Positions 49,279 through 58,739 of a DNA stretch of 64,000 bases are shown one piece after another. Below the pieces are notes generated by a model. It had not been told where the DNA came from, did no database searches, and saw only the letters and a list, made by a program, of their open reading frames with translations. The stretch lies in contig NZ_CP095187.1 of the NCBI RefSeq assembly GCF_022965755.1, positions 434,001 to 498,000 on the forward strand, in the 5' to 3' direction. Positions within the stretch are counted from its first letter, which is position 1. Each line of letters opens with the position of its first letter. Source of the stretch: Pseudoxanthomonas sp. F37. Lineage in GTDB: Bacteria > Pseudomonadota > Gammaproteobacteria > Xanthomonadales > Xanthomonadaceae. A program made the position numbers and the translations under genes.

Positions 49279-52200
49279 GGCCCCTCTTCTTCATTCTCGT
49301 CTGGCGTCGACGGCGATACGTCCAGCGTGGGCGTCGGCCGCTCCTCCTTGAATGCAAGGCTGGCGATCACCCGGTCGAACTCCGCTTCGCGCGGCGAACG
49401 GGACTTGGCCTTGCGCGCACCCGCTGACACGGGTGTCGCGGCGGTGCTGCGCATTGCCTGCGCCAGCGCGACGAGGGCGGCGTTGAGCTGGTCTTGCCGC
49501 GCCATCGTCTGCTGCAGAGCCTCCAATACGGGGGCGGTGTCCAAGACGGGCGCCGCGGGAGCGGACGCGGCCGACGTCGCGGCCTCTGGCGCGCGCAGCG
49601 CATGCAGCGCGGCGAGCAGCGCTTCCCACGGAGCGGGTGCAGCGGCTTCGACCGGCGCAGGTTCGCCCAGCCGCTGCAGGCCTACCGCGATGTCGGCCAG
49701 CTGCGCAACCACGCGTCCGCCAACATCGGCTTCGTCCGCGCCCATCGCCTTGTTGCGCAGGAAGTCGGCCTTGATCTGCTGCCAGCGCGCCTGTTCTTCG
49801 GCGCTCAGCGTGCCGCGCAACTCGCCCAGCTTGAGCAGGTTCTCCTCCGCACCGGTAGTGAGCAGCTGCGCCTCGCCCAGGTAGTGGTCGGAGATCAGCT
49901 GCTGCAGTTCGGCGGCGTTCATCACCGGCGAGATCTTCTCCGCCAGCTTGTTCATGTTGCGATAGCTGCCCTGCAGTCGGAACGGCGGCTCCACGCGGTA
50001 CTTGTCCGCCTGCGCGGCGCTGGCGATGTACTGCTGGTTGACGCGGTAGACCACGTCGCGCACGGTCAGCAGGCGCTGCAGCACCGCGACGATCTCGCCG
50101 ATTTCCGCGCCGCTGTAGGCATGCGACAGCTGGTTGGTACTGACCTCCTTGCCGCGCGCCTTGTCGACCAGCAGGTAGAGGTCGGCCATGTCGCGGGTCG
50201 CCAGCGGCGCCAGCACCGGATTGGAGGTCAGGCAGTTCTCCACGTAGCTCAGCAGGAAGGCGTCTTCCATGCCGCCCAGCACGTCGCCCAAGTTGTAGAT
50301 ATCGGCGCGGTTGGCCAGCATGTCCGGGATCTTGAAGACCTCGCCGGACTCCGTGTACGGATTGCCCGCCATCACCACCGCGAACTTGCGTCCGCGCATG
50401 TCGTAGGTCTTGGTCCTGCCGCGCCAGACACCCTCGATGCGGCGCGTGCCGTCGCACAACGAGATGAACTTCTGCAAGAACTCGGGGTGCGTGTGCTGGA
50501 TGTCGTCGACATACAGCATCACGTTGCTGCCTATCTCCAGCGCCAGGTTGAGCTTCTCCAGTTCTTGCCGCGAGGTGGCGTCCGGCGCCTGTGCAGGATC
50601 CAGCGAGCGCACCTCATGGCCCAGTGCCGGCCCGTTGATCTTCATGAAGACCAGTCCAAGCCGGTGCGCCACGTACTCCATCAGCGTGGTCTTGCCATAG
50701 CCCGGCGGCGAAATCATCATCAGCAGGCCCATCAGGTCGCTGCGCTTGTTCTCGCCGACGGTGCCCATCTGCTTGGCGAGATTGTCGCCGATGACGGGCA
50801 GATAGACGTCGTTGATCAGCCTGTTGCGCACGAACGAACTCAGCGGACGTGCCTTGAACTCGGACAGGCGCATCGCGGAGCGTTCCCGTTGCGCCACCTC
50901 GCCACGCAGAGTCTGGTACCGCTGCCACGCGGGTACGAACTGCTCGCAGTGTTCGGCGAAGCGGGCCGGCAGGTCGTCCACCGCCAGCGCCAGCCGTCCC
51001 TCGCGGATGCGCGCGTGTTCGCCCAGCAGGCCGTCGACGGCGGCCATCAGCGTGACGTGCTCGACCATGTGGGTCAGGTGCGGACCATGCCGCAGCAGCG
51101 CGATCGCTTCCGGCACGTACGCCGCCAGATGAGCCTGGTCGGGCAAGGCAGTCAACGCCTCGAGCGCCTGGCGCAATAGCGACCAGGCCCCGGCGGGCCG
51201 CCCATCTAGGCGTTGCAGTGCGCTGGTCAGCGCGCCGCCGCTGGTCTCATCGGTCAGGCGCGTGCGGAACGCCGTCGCCAGTGCGTCGGCGTAGTGGGTG
51301 AATCGGAACGTGGGTGTCGCGGTGGTGACGGTGTCCGTCAGGAACGCAGCGGCGGCCGGGGCGTCGGTGGCGGCGAAGGGCAAGGCATCGCGCTGCAGCC
51401 ACTCGACAAGCGTGGCCGCCAGTTCGTCGCGGAGCGTCGGGAGGGCGCGTCCGGCCGGCGACAGGGCATCGATGGCGCGTGCCGCCCGGATCCGGTCGAC
51501 CGTGTCGTGCGTCACCGCATCGCTGCGGCACCACCATGCCACCGCCAGCGCGCGCGCCGCCGGAGCGTACTGCAGCGTGCCGGCGGCTTGCCGTAACGGC
51601 AGGTAGGCGCGCAGGATGGCAGCGGCATCGTGGTCGTGGATCCCCTTCTCGTAGCCGTCGCGGTAACGCGGTGCGGCATAGTCGCGCACGATCCGGTCCA
51701 GGGCTTCCGGATCGGCCAGTGCATGTTCCAGACCCTGCATGCTGAGTCCGCCTCCGCCCGCGATGGCATCCTGCAGCAGGCGGCATGCGAGATACTCGCC
51801 GCGGTACAGCGTGGGCGATTCGGATTCGAGGGTGACGTTCCAGTAGGCGCGCAGCGCATCCAGCGCCGGTTCCTGCAGGGGCTCCAGATAGTCGGTGCCG
51901 GTCAGGTGCACGGCCAAGGTGTCGCCACGCGGGATCAGGGTCAGATCCAGCGGCTGCGTGTTGACGCTGAAGCGGTGGCGCGGTCCCAGGCGGATGACGT
52001 TGCCGGCGTCCTCGAACAGGTCGCTGCGGTCGCGCAGTCCGCGCACGGCCTGGTCGCGTGCGCCCTTGATGCGCGCCTCGATATCGTCGGCCTTCACCGA
52101 GTCCTTCAGCTCGCGCAGACGACCGGCCAGCTCGCGCAGCTTCAGGATCAGCGCGTCGCCGGCGAAGAAGGCGTTGAGTTCGTCCGGCGTAGTGAAGCGC

Positions 52201-54593
52201 TCGGTGCGTCGGGGCAAGCCTTCGAGGATACGGCTGGCGGCCTCCTGCACCGATTGCGTCTTGCGCTGGCGCTCGTCCAGCAGCGCCTGCTTGTGGGCTT
52301 CGAAAGCCTCCAGCATTTCCTCGCGCTTGGACAGGATGTCGCTCAGGAATCGCTCGTGTTCGCCGAACTGGCTCTCCAGTTCTTCCAACTGCACCATCAG
52401 GCGCGACAGCTGCTCGTCGGCGCGCTCCGGCGTGGTCGCCATCGCCAGTGCGTTGCTCACGGCCTGGCTGAAGAGGGTGAACTGCGCTCCGAACTGGGCG
52501 ACGGTCTCGGCAGAGCCGAGTTCGCGGCGGCGCTGGGTGGCGCGTGCGCGGGTCTGATTGAGGCGGGCGTAGATGGCTGACAGCGCGTCCACCACCCGCG
52601 TGCGCTGGGTGGCATCGTCCACCTTCAGTGTGGCCATCAGCTCGGACAACATGTCCAGCTCGCCGGACATGGCCTGCATGGCGTCGACGGCCTCGCCCAG
52701 CTCGCGCGCGCTGCCGGCTTTGTGGGCCTGCTCGTCCAGCGCGGCCAGACGTTGCTGGAAGGGCTGCAGCGCCTTCTCGCCCGAAAGGAAGGTGCCGGTC
52801 GCCGCGCCGATGCGCGCGTGCGCTTCCTGCAGCCCCGTCGTCATCGCGTCGATGGCGGCGGTATCGATGTAGCGGTAGTCGCGAATCGTCAACAGGTGCC
52901 CGCGCAGCCGCGACACCGCGCCGAGTGCGTCGACGAACTCGCCCACTTGCTGCCAGCCCTCCGGCTGCAGGCGGCCGACGAGCGCACGGTGGTCGCGTTG
53001 CGCCCGTTCCAACGCTATGTCCGACTGCCGGCGGATCTCCTGGACCTTCTCGTATTCGTCCAGCACCGATTCGCCGGTGGCGGCGATGTCGTGCAGCAGG
53101 GTGGCCAGCCCGTCGCACTGCGCGTCGTCGATCCAGTGGTGCAGGTCGAACAGCCGGCGCGTTGCATGGGTCAGCAGCTGGTAACGCTGTGCGGACACGT
53201 CCCCGCGTTCGATCTCGCGCGCCAGGTCCAGCAGATTGGACATGGCGCGGACCAGTTCGGCGTTGCCCAGGCGTCCCATGAACGACGTGCCCGGCGGCCG
53301 TGCTGCGGCGAACTCGTCCGAGGTGAACGGCGTCTGCCACACTTGCATCTGGTGCACGCGCGTGGGGTCGTCGTTCTCGGCACGGAACAGCACCATGCGG
53401 CCGTCGTGCAGGCGGGCGTACCCATGCGCCAGTACGGGCGGTTGCAGGCGGCGTTGGATCAGGTTGTAGACCAGCAGCGCGGCCTGACCGGTATCCCGTG
53501 CGTAGAAGACGTACAGTACGTCCTCGCCGTTGGGCGAGCGGATCGTGCGCTTGTACTGCATGTCCTGCACGGCGGCATCGAACGCCTTGTGTTCGCCGTT
53601 CTGCAGGTAGTAGCCGCCGGGAAAGATGATGCCGTGATCTTCCGGCAGCTGGATGCAGGCCTGCACGATGGCGTCCAGGCGCATGACCTTGCCGGTCAAC
53701 GTGTTGTAGACCAGGCCGCGCCAGGTGCTCTCGCGATAGGGAAGCACTTTCAACAGGATCAACGAACCGACGCGCGCGTACTCGAACTGCGCGTCGTCCA
53801 GCGACTGCGTGCGGTCCTCTACCGGCTCGCTGTACACGCCGGCGCCGCTTTCGGTGTTGTTCTCGACCTTGATCGTCAGGTCGCCGCCGGTGGTCTCCAC
53901 GAACAGCGTGTCGAGGATGTTCAGGTGCGGGTGGCGGCCACTGACTTCCATGTCCTTGGTCGCACGCTTCCATTCGAAATCGAACGGCGGCGGCAGCACG
54001 ATGTCGCGCTCGCCGCGCGCGTCCAGGTAGTTCACGTCGCCGTCCGCGGTCAGCGTCCAGCGGAACACGCGCACATCGGTATTCTTCAGGCCGATCTGGA
54101 ACGCCATCAGCAGTCGGCCGTCGCGAACGATCAGCTGCAGGAGCCGGGCATCCTTGTAGTAACTGTAGAGTTCGCCGAAGTCGCGCTGGAATGCGGCGTC
54201 GGCAAGGAAGCTGGCGTCGATGTCGACCGGCGCCACGTCATAGCCTTCGGCTGTCTCCACCAGCCGGTGGATGCCGAATACGTCGGCGACCGAGGTGGTG
54301 GTCTTGAGCCCCAGGTAGACGTTGAAGCCGAACAGCAGCAGGTCACCCACCTGCACGATGTCGCGGCCGACCGAGTTGTGCTCGGTGCGGATGCGCAGGC
54401 GCCCGATGGCCTCCATCCGGCTGTCGCCGAATTCCTGCAGCCTGCGGCCGTTGAGTGCCTCGACCAGCGTGCGCAGACGCACGCCCTGTTCGTCGAGGCG
54501 GCGGCGCAGCACCTCATAGGCGCCGCCTTGGGCGACGGCTTGGTCGACCTGCGCGTCGGAGGAGGGAACTTCGTTGTTCGGCGTAGCGGACAT
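49269..54593 (-). CDS. Giant AAA+ ATPase (DUF3686 'DNA repair ATPase' family)
   Basis: The 1774-residue protein matches the DUF3686/AAA family that databases call ATPase involved in DNA repair, although that label is weakly supported. Residues about 1-500 form a beta-rich region with DIVQVGDLLLFGFNVYLGLK. Residues about 500-950 are mostly coiled coil. The AAA+ domain lies near 1260-1480, with Walker A SPPGYGKTTLM at about 1297 and Walker B MLYVDDIQH at about 1360. Sensor-like AVVMAGNPYTESG follows. The C-terminal 200 residues are Ala-rich with a basic patch. No signal peptide or membrane helix is visible. Its partners here (flotillin, PspA-like, TelA) suggest action on membrane assemblies rather than DNA. 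The gap to the flotillin gene is 86 bp. Confidence 0.85.
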   Translation of the reverse strand: MSATPNNEVPSSDAQVDQAVAQGGAYEVLRRRLDEQGVRLRTLVEALNGRRLQEFGDSRMEAIGRLRIRTEHNSVGRDIVQVGDLLLFGFNVYLGLKTTTSVADVFGIHRLVETAEGYDVAPVDIDASFLADAAFQRDFGELYSYYKDARLLQLIVRDGRLLMAFQIGLKNTDVRVFRWTLTADGDVNYLDARGERDIVLPPPFDFEWKRATKDMEVSGRHPHLNILDTLFVETTGGDLTIKVENNTESGAGVYSEPVEDRTQSLDDAQFEYARVGSLILLKVLPYRESTWRGLVYNTLTGKVMRLDAIVQACIQLPEDHGIIFPGGYYLQNGEHKAFDAAVQDMQYKRTIRSPNGEDVLYVFYARDTGQAALLVYNLIQRRLQPPVLAHGYARLHDGRMVLFRAENDDPTRVHQMQVWQTPFTSDEFAAARPPGTSFMGRLGNAELVRAMSNLLDLAREIERGDVSAQRYQLLTHATRRLFDLHHWIDDAQCDGLATLLHDIAATGESVLDEYEKVQEIRRQSDIALERAQRDHRALVGRLQPEGWQQVGEFVDALGAVSRLRGHLLTIRDYRYIDTAAIDAMTTGLQEAHARIGAATGTFLSGEKALQPFQQRLAALDEQAHKAGSARELGEAVDAMQAMSGELDMLSELMATLKVDDATQRTRVVDALSAIYARLNQTRARATQRRRELGSAETVAQFGAQFTLFSQAVSNALAMATTPERADEQLSRLMVQLEELESQFGEHERFLSDILSKREEMLEAFEAHKQALLDERQRKTQSVQEAASRILEGLPRRTERFTTPDELNAFFAGDALILKLRELAGRLRELKDSVKADDIEARIKGARDQAVRGLRDRSDLFEDAGNVIRLGPRHRFSVNTQPLDLTLIPRGDTLAVHLTGTDYLEPLQEPALDALRAYWNVTLESESPTLYRGEYLACRLLQDAIAGGGGLSMQGLEHALADPEALDRIVRDYAAPRYRDGYEKGIHDHDAAAILRAYLPLRQAAGTLQYAPAARALAVAWWCRSDAVTHDTVDRIRAARAIDALSPAGRALPTLRDELAATLVEWLQRDALPFAATDAPAAAAFLTDTVTTATPTFRFTHYADALATAFRTRLTDETSGGALTSALQRLDGRPAGAWSLLRQALEALTALPDQAHLAAYVPEAIALLRHGPHLTHMVEHVTLMAAVDGLLGEHARIREGRLALAVDDLPARFAEHCEQFVPAWQRYQTLRGEVAQRERSAMRLSEFKARPLSSFVRNRLINDVYLPVIGDNLAKQMGTVGENKRSDLMGLLMMISPPGYGKTTLMEYVAHRLGLVFMKINGPALGHEVRSLDPAQAPDATSRQELEKLNLALEIGSNVMLYVDDIQHTHPEFLQKFISLCDGTRRIEGVWRGRTKTYDMRGRKFAVVMAGNPYTESGEVFKIPDMLANRADIYNLGDVLGGMEDAFLLSYVENCLTSNPVLAPLATRDMADLYLLVDKARGKEVSTNQLSHAYSGAEIGEIVAVLQRLLTVRDVVYRVNQQYIASAAQADKYRVEPPFRLQGSYRNMNKLAEKISPVMNAAELQQLISDHYLGEAQLLTTGAEENLLKLGELRGTLSAEEQARWQQIKADFLRNKAMGADEADVGGRVVAQLADIAVGLQRLGEPAPVEAAAPAPWEALLAALHALRAPEAATSAASAPAAPVLDTAPVLEALQQTMARQDQLNAALVALAQAMRSTAATPVSAGARKAKSRSPREAEFDRVIASLAFKEERPTPTLDVSPSTPDENEEEGPWR

Positions 54594-54679
54594 CAGGCCT
54601 CATCCTCGCCCGTCCTGGGCGGTCGATGCGGGAAACAGGGCCGGTGCGCGGAGCAGCCGGCCCGGCGTGGGCGCGGTGG

Positions 54680-56653
54680 TCAGGCGTCGGTGGCTTCGGC
54701 CTGGCGACCGGGTACGGGCAGACCGCTGCCCGCCAGGCGTCCCAGCAGCTGTGCCGCGATCGGGCTTTCGCCCACGATGCCCTCCAGCGCCTTGCCCAGC
54801 GAGACGCCCTTGGTCAGCGCGTTGAACACGCCGCCATCGCCGCCGATCAGTTCTATGTTGGCGCTCTTCAGTGCGCTGCCCAGGATCTCGGCGTTCTCGC
54901 GCGAGATCGCCTTGCCTGCATCGATCGACGCCAGCAGCTGGCGCAGCTGCGTTTCCAGCAGCATGCGGAACTCTTCGTGGCTGCGCGCGTCCGGGCTCAT
55001 CTTGCCCATCGCGTCGAACTTGGAGGTCAGGCCCTCGGCTTCGGCGGACATCTTCTTCGCGATATTGCTGGCTTCGGCATCGCCCATGGCCTGGGTGGCG
55101 CTGGCGTTGGCCTGGCCCAGCTTCTGCGCGCCTTCGGCCTCGGCCGTCAGGCGTTCGTTCAGCACGCGCGCGTCGGCGTTGCCCTGCTTGTAGGTGGCGT
55201 CGGCCTTGGCTTCCAGCACGCGGGCCTCGGCCAGCCCGGTCTTCTCCATCGCCACCGCATTGGCTTCCTGCACTTGGGCCTGCGCCAGACCGGGCGCGGC
55301 GCTTTCGGCGCGCACGCCGTCGGCCAGCACGCGCTTGGCTTCGGCCTGCTTGCCGGCGGCCTGCAGTTCCGCCTCGGCCAGCACGGTCATCTCGACCGCA
55401 CGGTGGCGCGCGGCCTGTTCCGCGGCCTCCGCCGCCTTCACGTCCTTGACCAGCGTCTCCTGTGCAGCGGCCTCGGCGGCCAGCACGGTCACCTGCTTGG
55501 CGCGGTCGGCCTCGGCCACCTCGCGGGTTTCCTTGATCTTCTCTTCCGCAACCGCGACCGTCTGTTCAATCTGGGTGCGCTCGCGCACCACATTCGCCAC
55601 CTCCATGCGGCCCTGCTCAACCACCTTGTCGCGATCGACCTGCTGCAACTGCACTTCCTTCTCGGTGTTGACCCGCTCCAACTGCTCGGCGCGGGCCACG
55701 CGCTCGAGTTCGATCGCCACGGCGCGGCGGCGGTTCTGCTCGGCGACTTCCACCTGTCGCAGCTGCTCCTGTTCGCGGATCTTGATCTGCTCTTCGGTCT
55801 CCAGGCGGGCACGCTCGGACACCTGGCGCTGCTCCTCTATCACCTTGGCGGTTTCGGCGGCTTCCCGCGCCCGCACGGTCTCGACCTCGCGCTGCTGGCG
55901 CGCCTCGGCCTCGGCCTGCTGGCGCTCCAGGGCGAGCATGGCTTCCCGGGCCTCGGTGTTCTTCTTGGTGATCGCCAGCTTCTCGTTCTGTTCCAGTTCG
56001 TTGGTCTGCACGTTCTGGCGCGCGGTCAGCTCGGTGATCTTGCGGATGCCTTCGGCATCCAGGATGTTGCTGGGGTCGAGCAGATGCTTCGGCGTCTGCT
56101 CCAGGTAGTCGATGGCGACGTCTTCCAGCACGTAGCCGTTGAGGTCCTGGCCGATGACGGCGACGATCTCGTCACGGAACTCCTGGCGCTTGTCGAACAG
56201 CTCGGTGAAGTCGAATTTCTTGCCCACGGTCTTCAACGCCTCGGAGAACTTGGCGTTGAAGAGTTCGTCGACGGCGTGCTTGTCCGACGCCCGGTCGGCG
56301 CCGATCGCCTTGGCCACGCGCAGCACGTCGCCGGGGGTCTCGTTGACGCGCAGGTAGAAGGCCACCGCGATGTCGGCGCGCATGTTGTCCTTGCAGACCA
56401 GGCCCTCCTTGCCGCGGCGGTCGACCTGCAGGGTGATCAGGCTGATCTTCATCAGCTCGGCCTTGTACAGCACCGGGATGATCAGCGCTCCGGTGAAATG
56501 CACCTTGGGCTGCGAGCTCATGTCGTTGACGATGAGGGCGGTGCCCTGTTCGACCTTCTTGTAGAAGGCCTTGAAGATGCCGATGAAGCCCAGTCCCAGC
56601 ACCAGCAGGACGCCGAGGCCGATGACGAAGGGAAGAATCGATGCAGTGCTCAT
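54680..56653 (-). CDS. yqiK: Flotillin family protein (YqiK-like, SPFH domain)
   Basis: The 657-residue protein has one N-terminal membrane helix (ILPFVIGLGVLLVLGLGFIG), then an SPFH/Band 7 domain (about residues 35-240, with GTALIVNDMSSQPKVHFTGA and FYLRVNETPGDVLRVAKAIG). A very long charged coiled coil follows (about 270-540), rich in Glu-Ala repeats. A C-terminal region ends in SLGKALEGIVGESPIAAQLL. Flotillins scaffold membrane microdomains and oligomerise through the coiled coil. E. coli YqiK pairs with YqiJ, and here a YqiJ-like gene lies 30 bp upstream, the same arrangement. Confidence 0.9.
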   Translation of the reverse strand: MSTASILPFVIGLGVLLVLGLGFIGIFKAFYKKVEQGTALIVNDMSSQPKVHFTGALIIPVLYKAELMKISLITLQVDRRGKEGLVCKDNMRADIAVAFYLRVNETPGDVLRVAKAIGADRASDKHAVDELFNAKFSEALKTVGKKFDFTELFDKRQEFRDEIVAVIGQDLNGYVLEDVAIDYLEQTPKHLLDPSNILDAEGIRKITELTARQNVQTNELEQNEKLAITKKNTEAREAMLALERQQAEAEARQQREVETVRAREAAETAKVIEEQRQVSERARLETEEQIKIREQEQLRQVEVAEQNRRRAVAIELERVARAEQLERVNTEKEVQLQQVDRDKVVEQGRMEVANVVRERTQIEQTVAVAEEKIKETREVAEADRAKQVTVLAAEAAAQETLVKDVKAAEAAEQAARHRAVEMTVLAEAELQAAGKQAEAKRVLADGVRAESAAPGLAQAQVQEANAVAMEKTGLAEARVLEAKADATYKQGNADARVLNERLTAEAEGAQKLGQANASATQAMGDAEASNIAKKMSAEAEGLTSKFDAMGKMSPDARSHEEFRMLLETQLRQLLASIDAGKAISRENAEILGSALKSANIELIGGDGGVFNALTKGVSLGKALEGIVGESPIAAQLLGRLAGSGLPVPGRQAEATDA

Positions 56654-56683
56654 TGCGGAACTCCTTGTAGACGGCGCGGGTGC

Positions 56684-57319
56684 TTACTGCTGGTGGAAGG
56701 CGGCTTCGGACATGATGCGGTAGGTATTGTCGGCCTGCAGATGCTCGATCAGAACGACGCGGTCGCCGCGCGAGAAGCGCTCGCCGGGCAGCGCGCGTAC
56801 CTGCAGGATCAGCCCGGCGCCGCCATCGTCGAAGTGGGCGCGTCCGCTGGCGGCATCCGCATGTGGCGAGATTACCGATCCTGCGCGACCCAGTACGGAA
56901 GGCGGCAAAGGCGGGCGCAGGCGCGCGATCACCGCGGCCAGCGGGCGCAGCAGCAGCGACGTCACGATCGCCCCGGGCAACAACGCGGCGACCAGCGTGA
57001 TGGCGCCAGCGACCCAACGGAGGCCGTCAGGCATGTGCTGCAGCAGTAGCAGGTGGACGAAGTAGGTGGCCAGCCAGCCGAAGAATGCCAGCACGGTGAG
57101 CACCAGCATCATCGGCACGCCGGACAGGCCAAGCTTCGCCAGCATGCCCGCGACCACGCTGGGTTCGGCGGTGTCGCCGTCGGTAGTCAGCCAGCCGTCC
57201 ACGGCGTCGATATCCACCATGCCGGTGGCGGCCAGCAGCCAGTACACGGTACAGAACGCCAGCAGAACGCTGTAAAGCAGCGTGGGGAAGGTCAGCGCGG
57301 TGTTCAGGAACTCGGTCAT
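56684..57319 (-). CDS. yqiJ: YqiJ-like OB-fold membrane protein (DUF1449)
   Basis: The 211-residue protein has an N-terminal helix near residues 12-32, two more at about 68-95 and 101-125. A C-terminal soluble domain of beta strands (VLGRAGSVISPHADAASGRA, LILQVRALPGERFSRGDRVV) matches the NfeD/OB-like domain of YqiJ. NfeD-type domains usually partner with SPFH proteins, which agrees with the flotillin gene next to it. It probably anchors or regulates the flotillin scaffold in the inner membrane. The gap to the PspA-like gene upstream is 15 bp. Confidence 0.82.
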   Translation of the reverse strand: MTEFLNTALTFPTLLYSVLLAFCTVYWLLAATGMVDIDAVDGWLTTDGDTAEPSVVAGMLAKLGLSGVPMMLVLTVLAFFGWLATYFVHLLLLQHMPDGLRWVAGAITLVAALLPGAIVTSLLLRPLAAVIARLRPPLPPSVLGRAGSVISPHADAASGRAHFDDGGAGLILQVRALPGERFSRGDRVVLIEHLQADNTYRIMSEAAFHQQ

Positions 57320-57334
57320 CGTGGCTCCCCAGGT

Positions 57335-58003
57335 TCAGCGCTTGCGCGCGGACGACGTGATTCGCTTGCGGGCGCGGTCGAGTACGGCCTGTGCCGGGTC
57401 GGCGTCGCTCTTTCTGCTCTTTCCCTTGCCCGGTATGCCGGTGCCGCCGGCACGCGCGGGCGCGCGACGCGATTTCATGCGTGCGGCCGAGGCAAATGCA
57501 GGCTCCGGGTACAGCGCCTCGCCGGGCTGGCGTCTGGCCACGGTGGCTTGCGCACGCTGCAGGCTGTTGGATGCGCGCAGGATGTCCAGCTGATGCTTGA
57601 GTCGCCGCAGCCTCCCCTCAAGCTGTTCGACTACGTGCGCGAACTGGCGCTCATGCGTGGCCAGAGCCTGTCCTTCCTCCATCCGCTGGCTGCGCTCGGC
57701 CTGCAGGCGCACCACATCCTCTGCCGCCGATCGCGCCTGCGTGGCGCGGCCCTGCCGCAGCGCGGCCTCCACGCTGGCTTCGGTTTCGCCGATGCGCGTG
57801 GTGAGCGCGGCCTGGTGCTGTTCATTGGCGACGCGCCGCGCCTTGGCCCCCGCATGCTCGCCGCGCGCGCCGTGCAGGGCGTCGTCGATGGCGCGGATCT
57901 CCTGGTCCAGTAGGCGCTCGGCGCGGTCGCCCAGAATCGCGCCGGTCAGGCCCTCCATGCCTTCCTGGATGCGCCTGAAGAGCGTCTTCAGCGTATCGGG
58001 CAT
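57335..58003 (-). CDS. yjfJ: PspA/IM30 (ESCRT-III-like) family protein, YjfJ type
   Basis: The 222-residue protein starts MPDTLKTLFRRIQEGMEGLT. It is a string of long helices up to about residue 165 (LDQEIRAIDDALHGARGEHA, AAEDVVRLQAERSQRMEEGQ), as in PspA/Vipp1/IM30 proteins. Those proteins polymerise on damaged membranes and are bacterial relatives of ESCRT-III. The last 55 residues are basic and Pro/Gly-rich (MKSRRAPARAGGTGIPGKGK) and probably disordered. E. coli has the same pairing as yjfI-yjfJ. The start ATG overlaps the stop of the DUF2170 gene by one base (TGATG), so translation is coupled. Confidence 0.82.
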   Translation of the reverse strand: MPDTLKTLFRRIQEGMEGLTGAILGDRAERLLDQEIRAIDDALHGARGEHAGAKARRVANEQHQAALTTRIGETEASVEAALRQGRATQARSAAEDVVRLQAERSQRMEEGQALATHERQFAHVVEQLEGRLRRLKHQLDILRASNSLQRAQATVARRQPGEALYPEPAFASAARMKSRRAPARAGGTGIPGKGKSRKSDADPAQAVLDRARKRITSSARKR

Positions 58004-58644
58004 CAGGCCTTCCTCCGCGTGGCGGTCCGCAGGAAGGGGCGATAGGCCTCGGTGGCGCTGATGACGTTTTCGGCCAGCGTCTCGATCTCGAACATGACAT
58101 TGGCCAGGCTTGAGTGCGTATCGAGCGCGCCGAACATCGTGTAGCCGGCGACGCCGCCGATCCGTTGCAGACCGATGGTGGAGAGCGGCAGCAGTACATG
58201 GGTGCTGAGCACGTGCGCGTTGAAGGCGGCCACGTCCAGCACATCGTCCACTGGCCACAGGTAGGCCTCCACCAGGATCTGTTCGCCGCCGACGGCGAGG
58301 AACACGGACAGGTCGCCGTATTCGTGCATGACCAGATGCAGACTGGGCTCTGCACCCTCGATGGTTTCCAGGCTGATCAGTCCGTCCCGCACGGTGCTGG
58401 CCTGCAGGAGGGCGTGGCGGATGGCCGCGATGGTCCAGCCGGCATCGGCAGGTTGGGTCGGCAGGTAGGGAATACCCGCGTCGCGTTCGGCCTCGCGCAT
58501 CGACTTCTCGATGGCGGCCAGTTCTTCGGCGTATTCGGGCCTTATCCAGACGTCCTTCTTCACCAGTCCCTGCTCGCGCATACGTTCGCGGTAATGGCGG
58601 ACGTGCAGCGTGGAGGCCTTGATCGCGGGAAGGGTGGCTGTCAT
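58003..58644 (-). CDS. yjfI: DUF2170 family protein (YjfI-like)
   Basis: The 213-residue protein has two parts. Residues 1-70 carry HYRERMREQGLVKKDVWIRP, a short helix-rich segment like small DNA-binding or docking domains. Residues about 75-213 match DUF2170/YjfI (GLISLETIEGAEPSLHLVMH, NAHVLSTHVLLPLSTIGLQR). E. coli YjfI has only the second part. DUF2170 proteins have a type III chaperone-like fold in some predictions and may escort the PspA-like partner, which is inference. It is the first gene of the operon. The candidate promoter lies so close (-10 ending at 58653) that the message would be nearly leaderless. Confidence 0.82.
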   Translation of the reverse strand: MTATLPAIKASTLHVRHYRERMREQGLVKKDVWIRPEYAEELAAIEKSMREAERDAGIPYLPTQPADAGWTIAAIRHALLQASTVRDGLISLETIEGAEPSLHLVMHEYGDLSVFLAVGGEQILVEAYLWPVDDVLDVAAFNAHVLSTHVLLPLSTIGLQRIGGVAGYTMFGALDTHSSLANVMFEIETLAENVISATEAYRPFLRTATRRKA

Positions 58645-58652
58645 GAAATGAA

Positions 58653-58681
58653 ACCTATCGCTTACATGTAATGGCTGTCAA
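58653..58681 (-). promoter_or_regulatory. Promoter with palindromic operator for the PspA/flotillin/TelA operon
   Basis: On the minus strand TTGACA (58681-58676) and ATAGGT (58658-58653) are spaced by 17 bp. Between them lies the perfect palindrome TTACATGTAA (58662-58671). A palindrome in the spacer of a promoter with a consensus -35 is a typical repressor site. Transcription would start about 2 nt before the ATG at 58644. Confidence 0.55.
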
Positions 58682-58739
58682 GCCGTGCTGCGGCGGAAGC
58701 TGTCGTCATGACGTGCCGGTGACGCTTGTCTCCTGCCTG

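Noticed and set aside
47480..58644. The TelA/AAA+ region as a prophage, plasmid or tellurite-resistance island
   Set aside because: No integrase, phage structural, replication or ter genes are present. Base composition and codon choice look like the flanking housekeeping genes.
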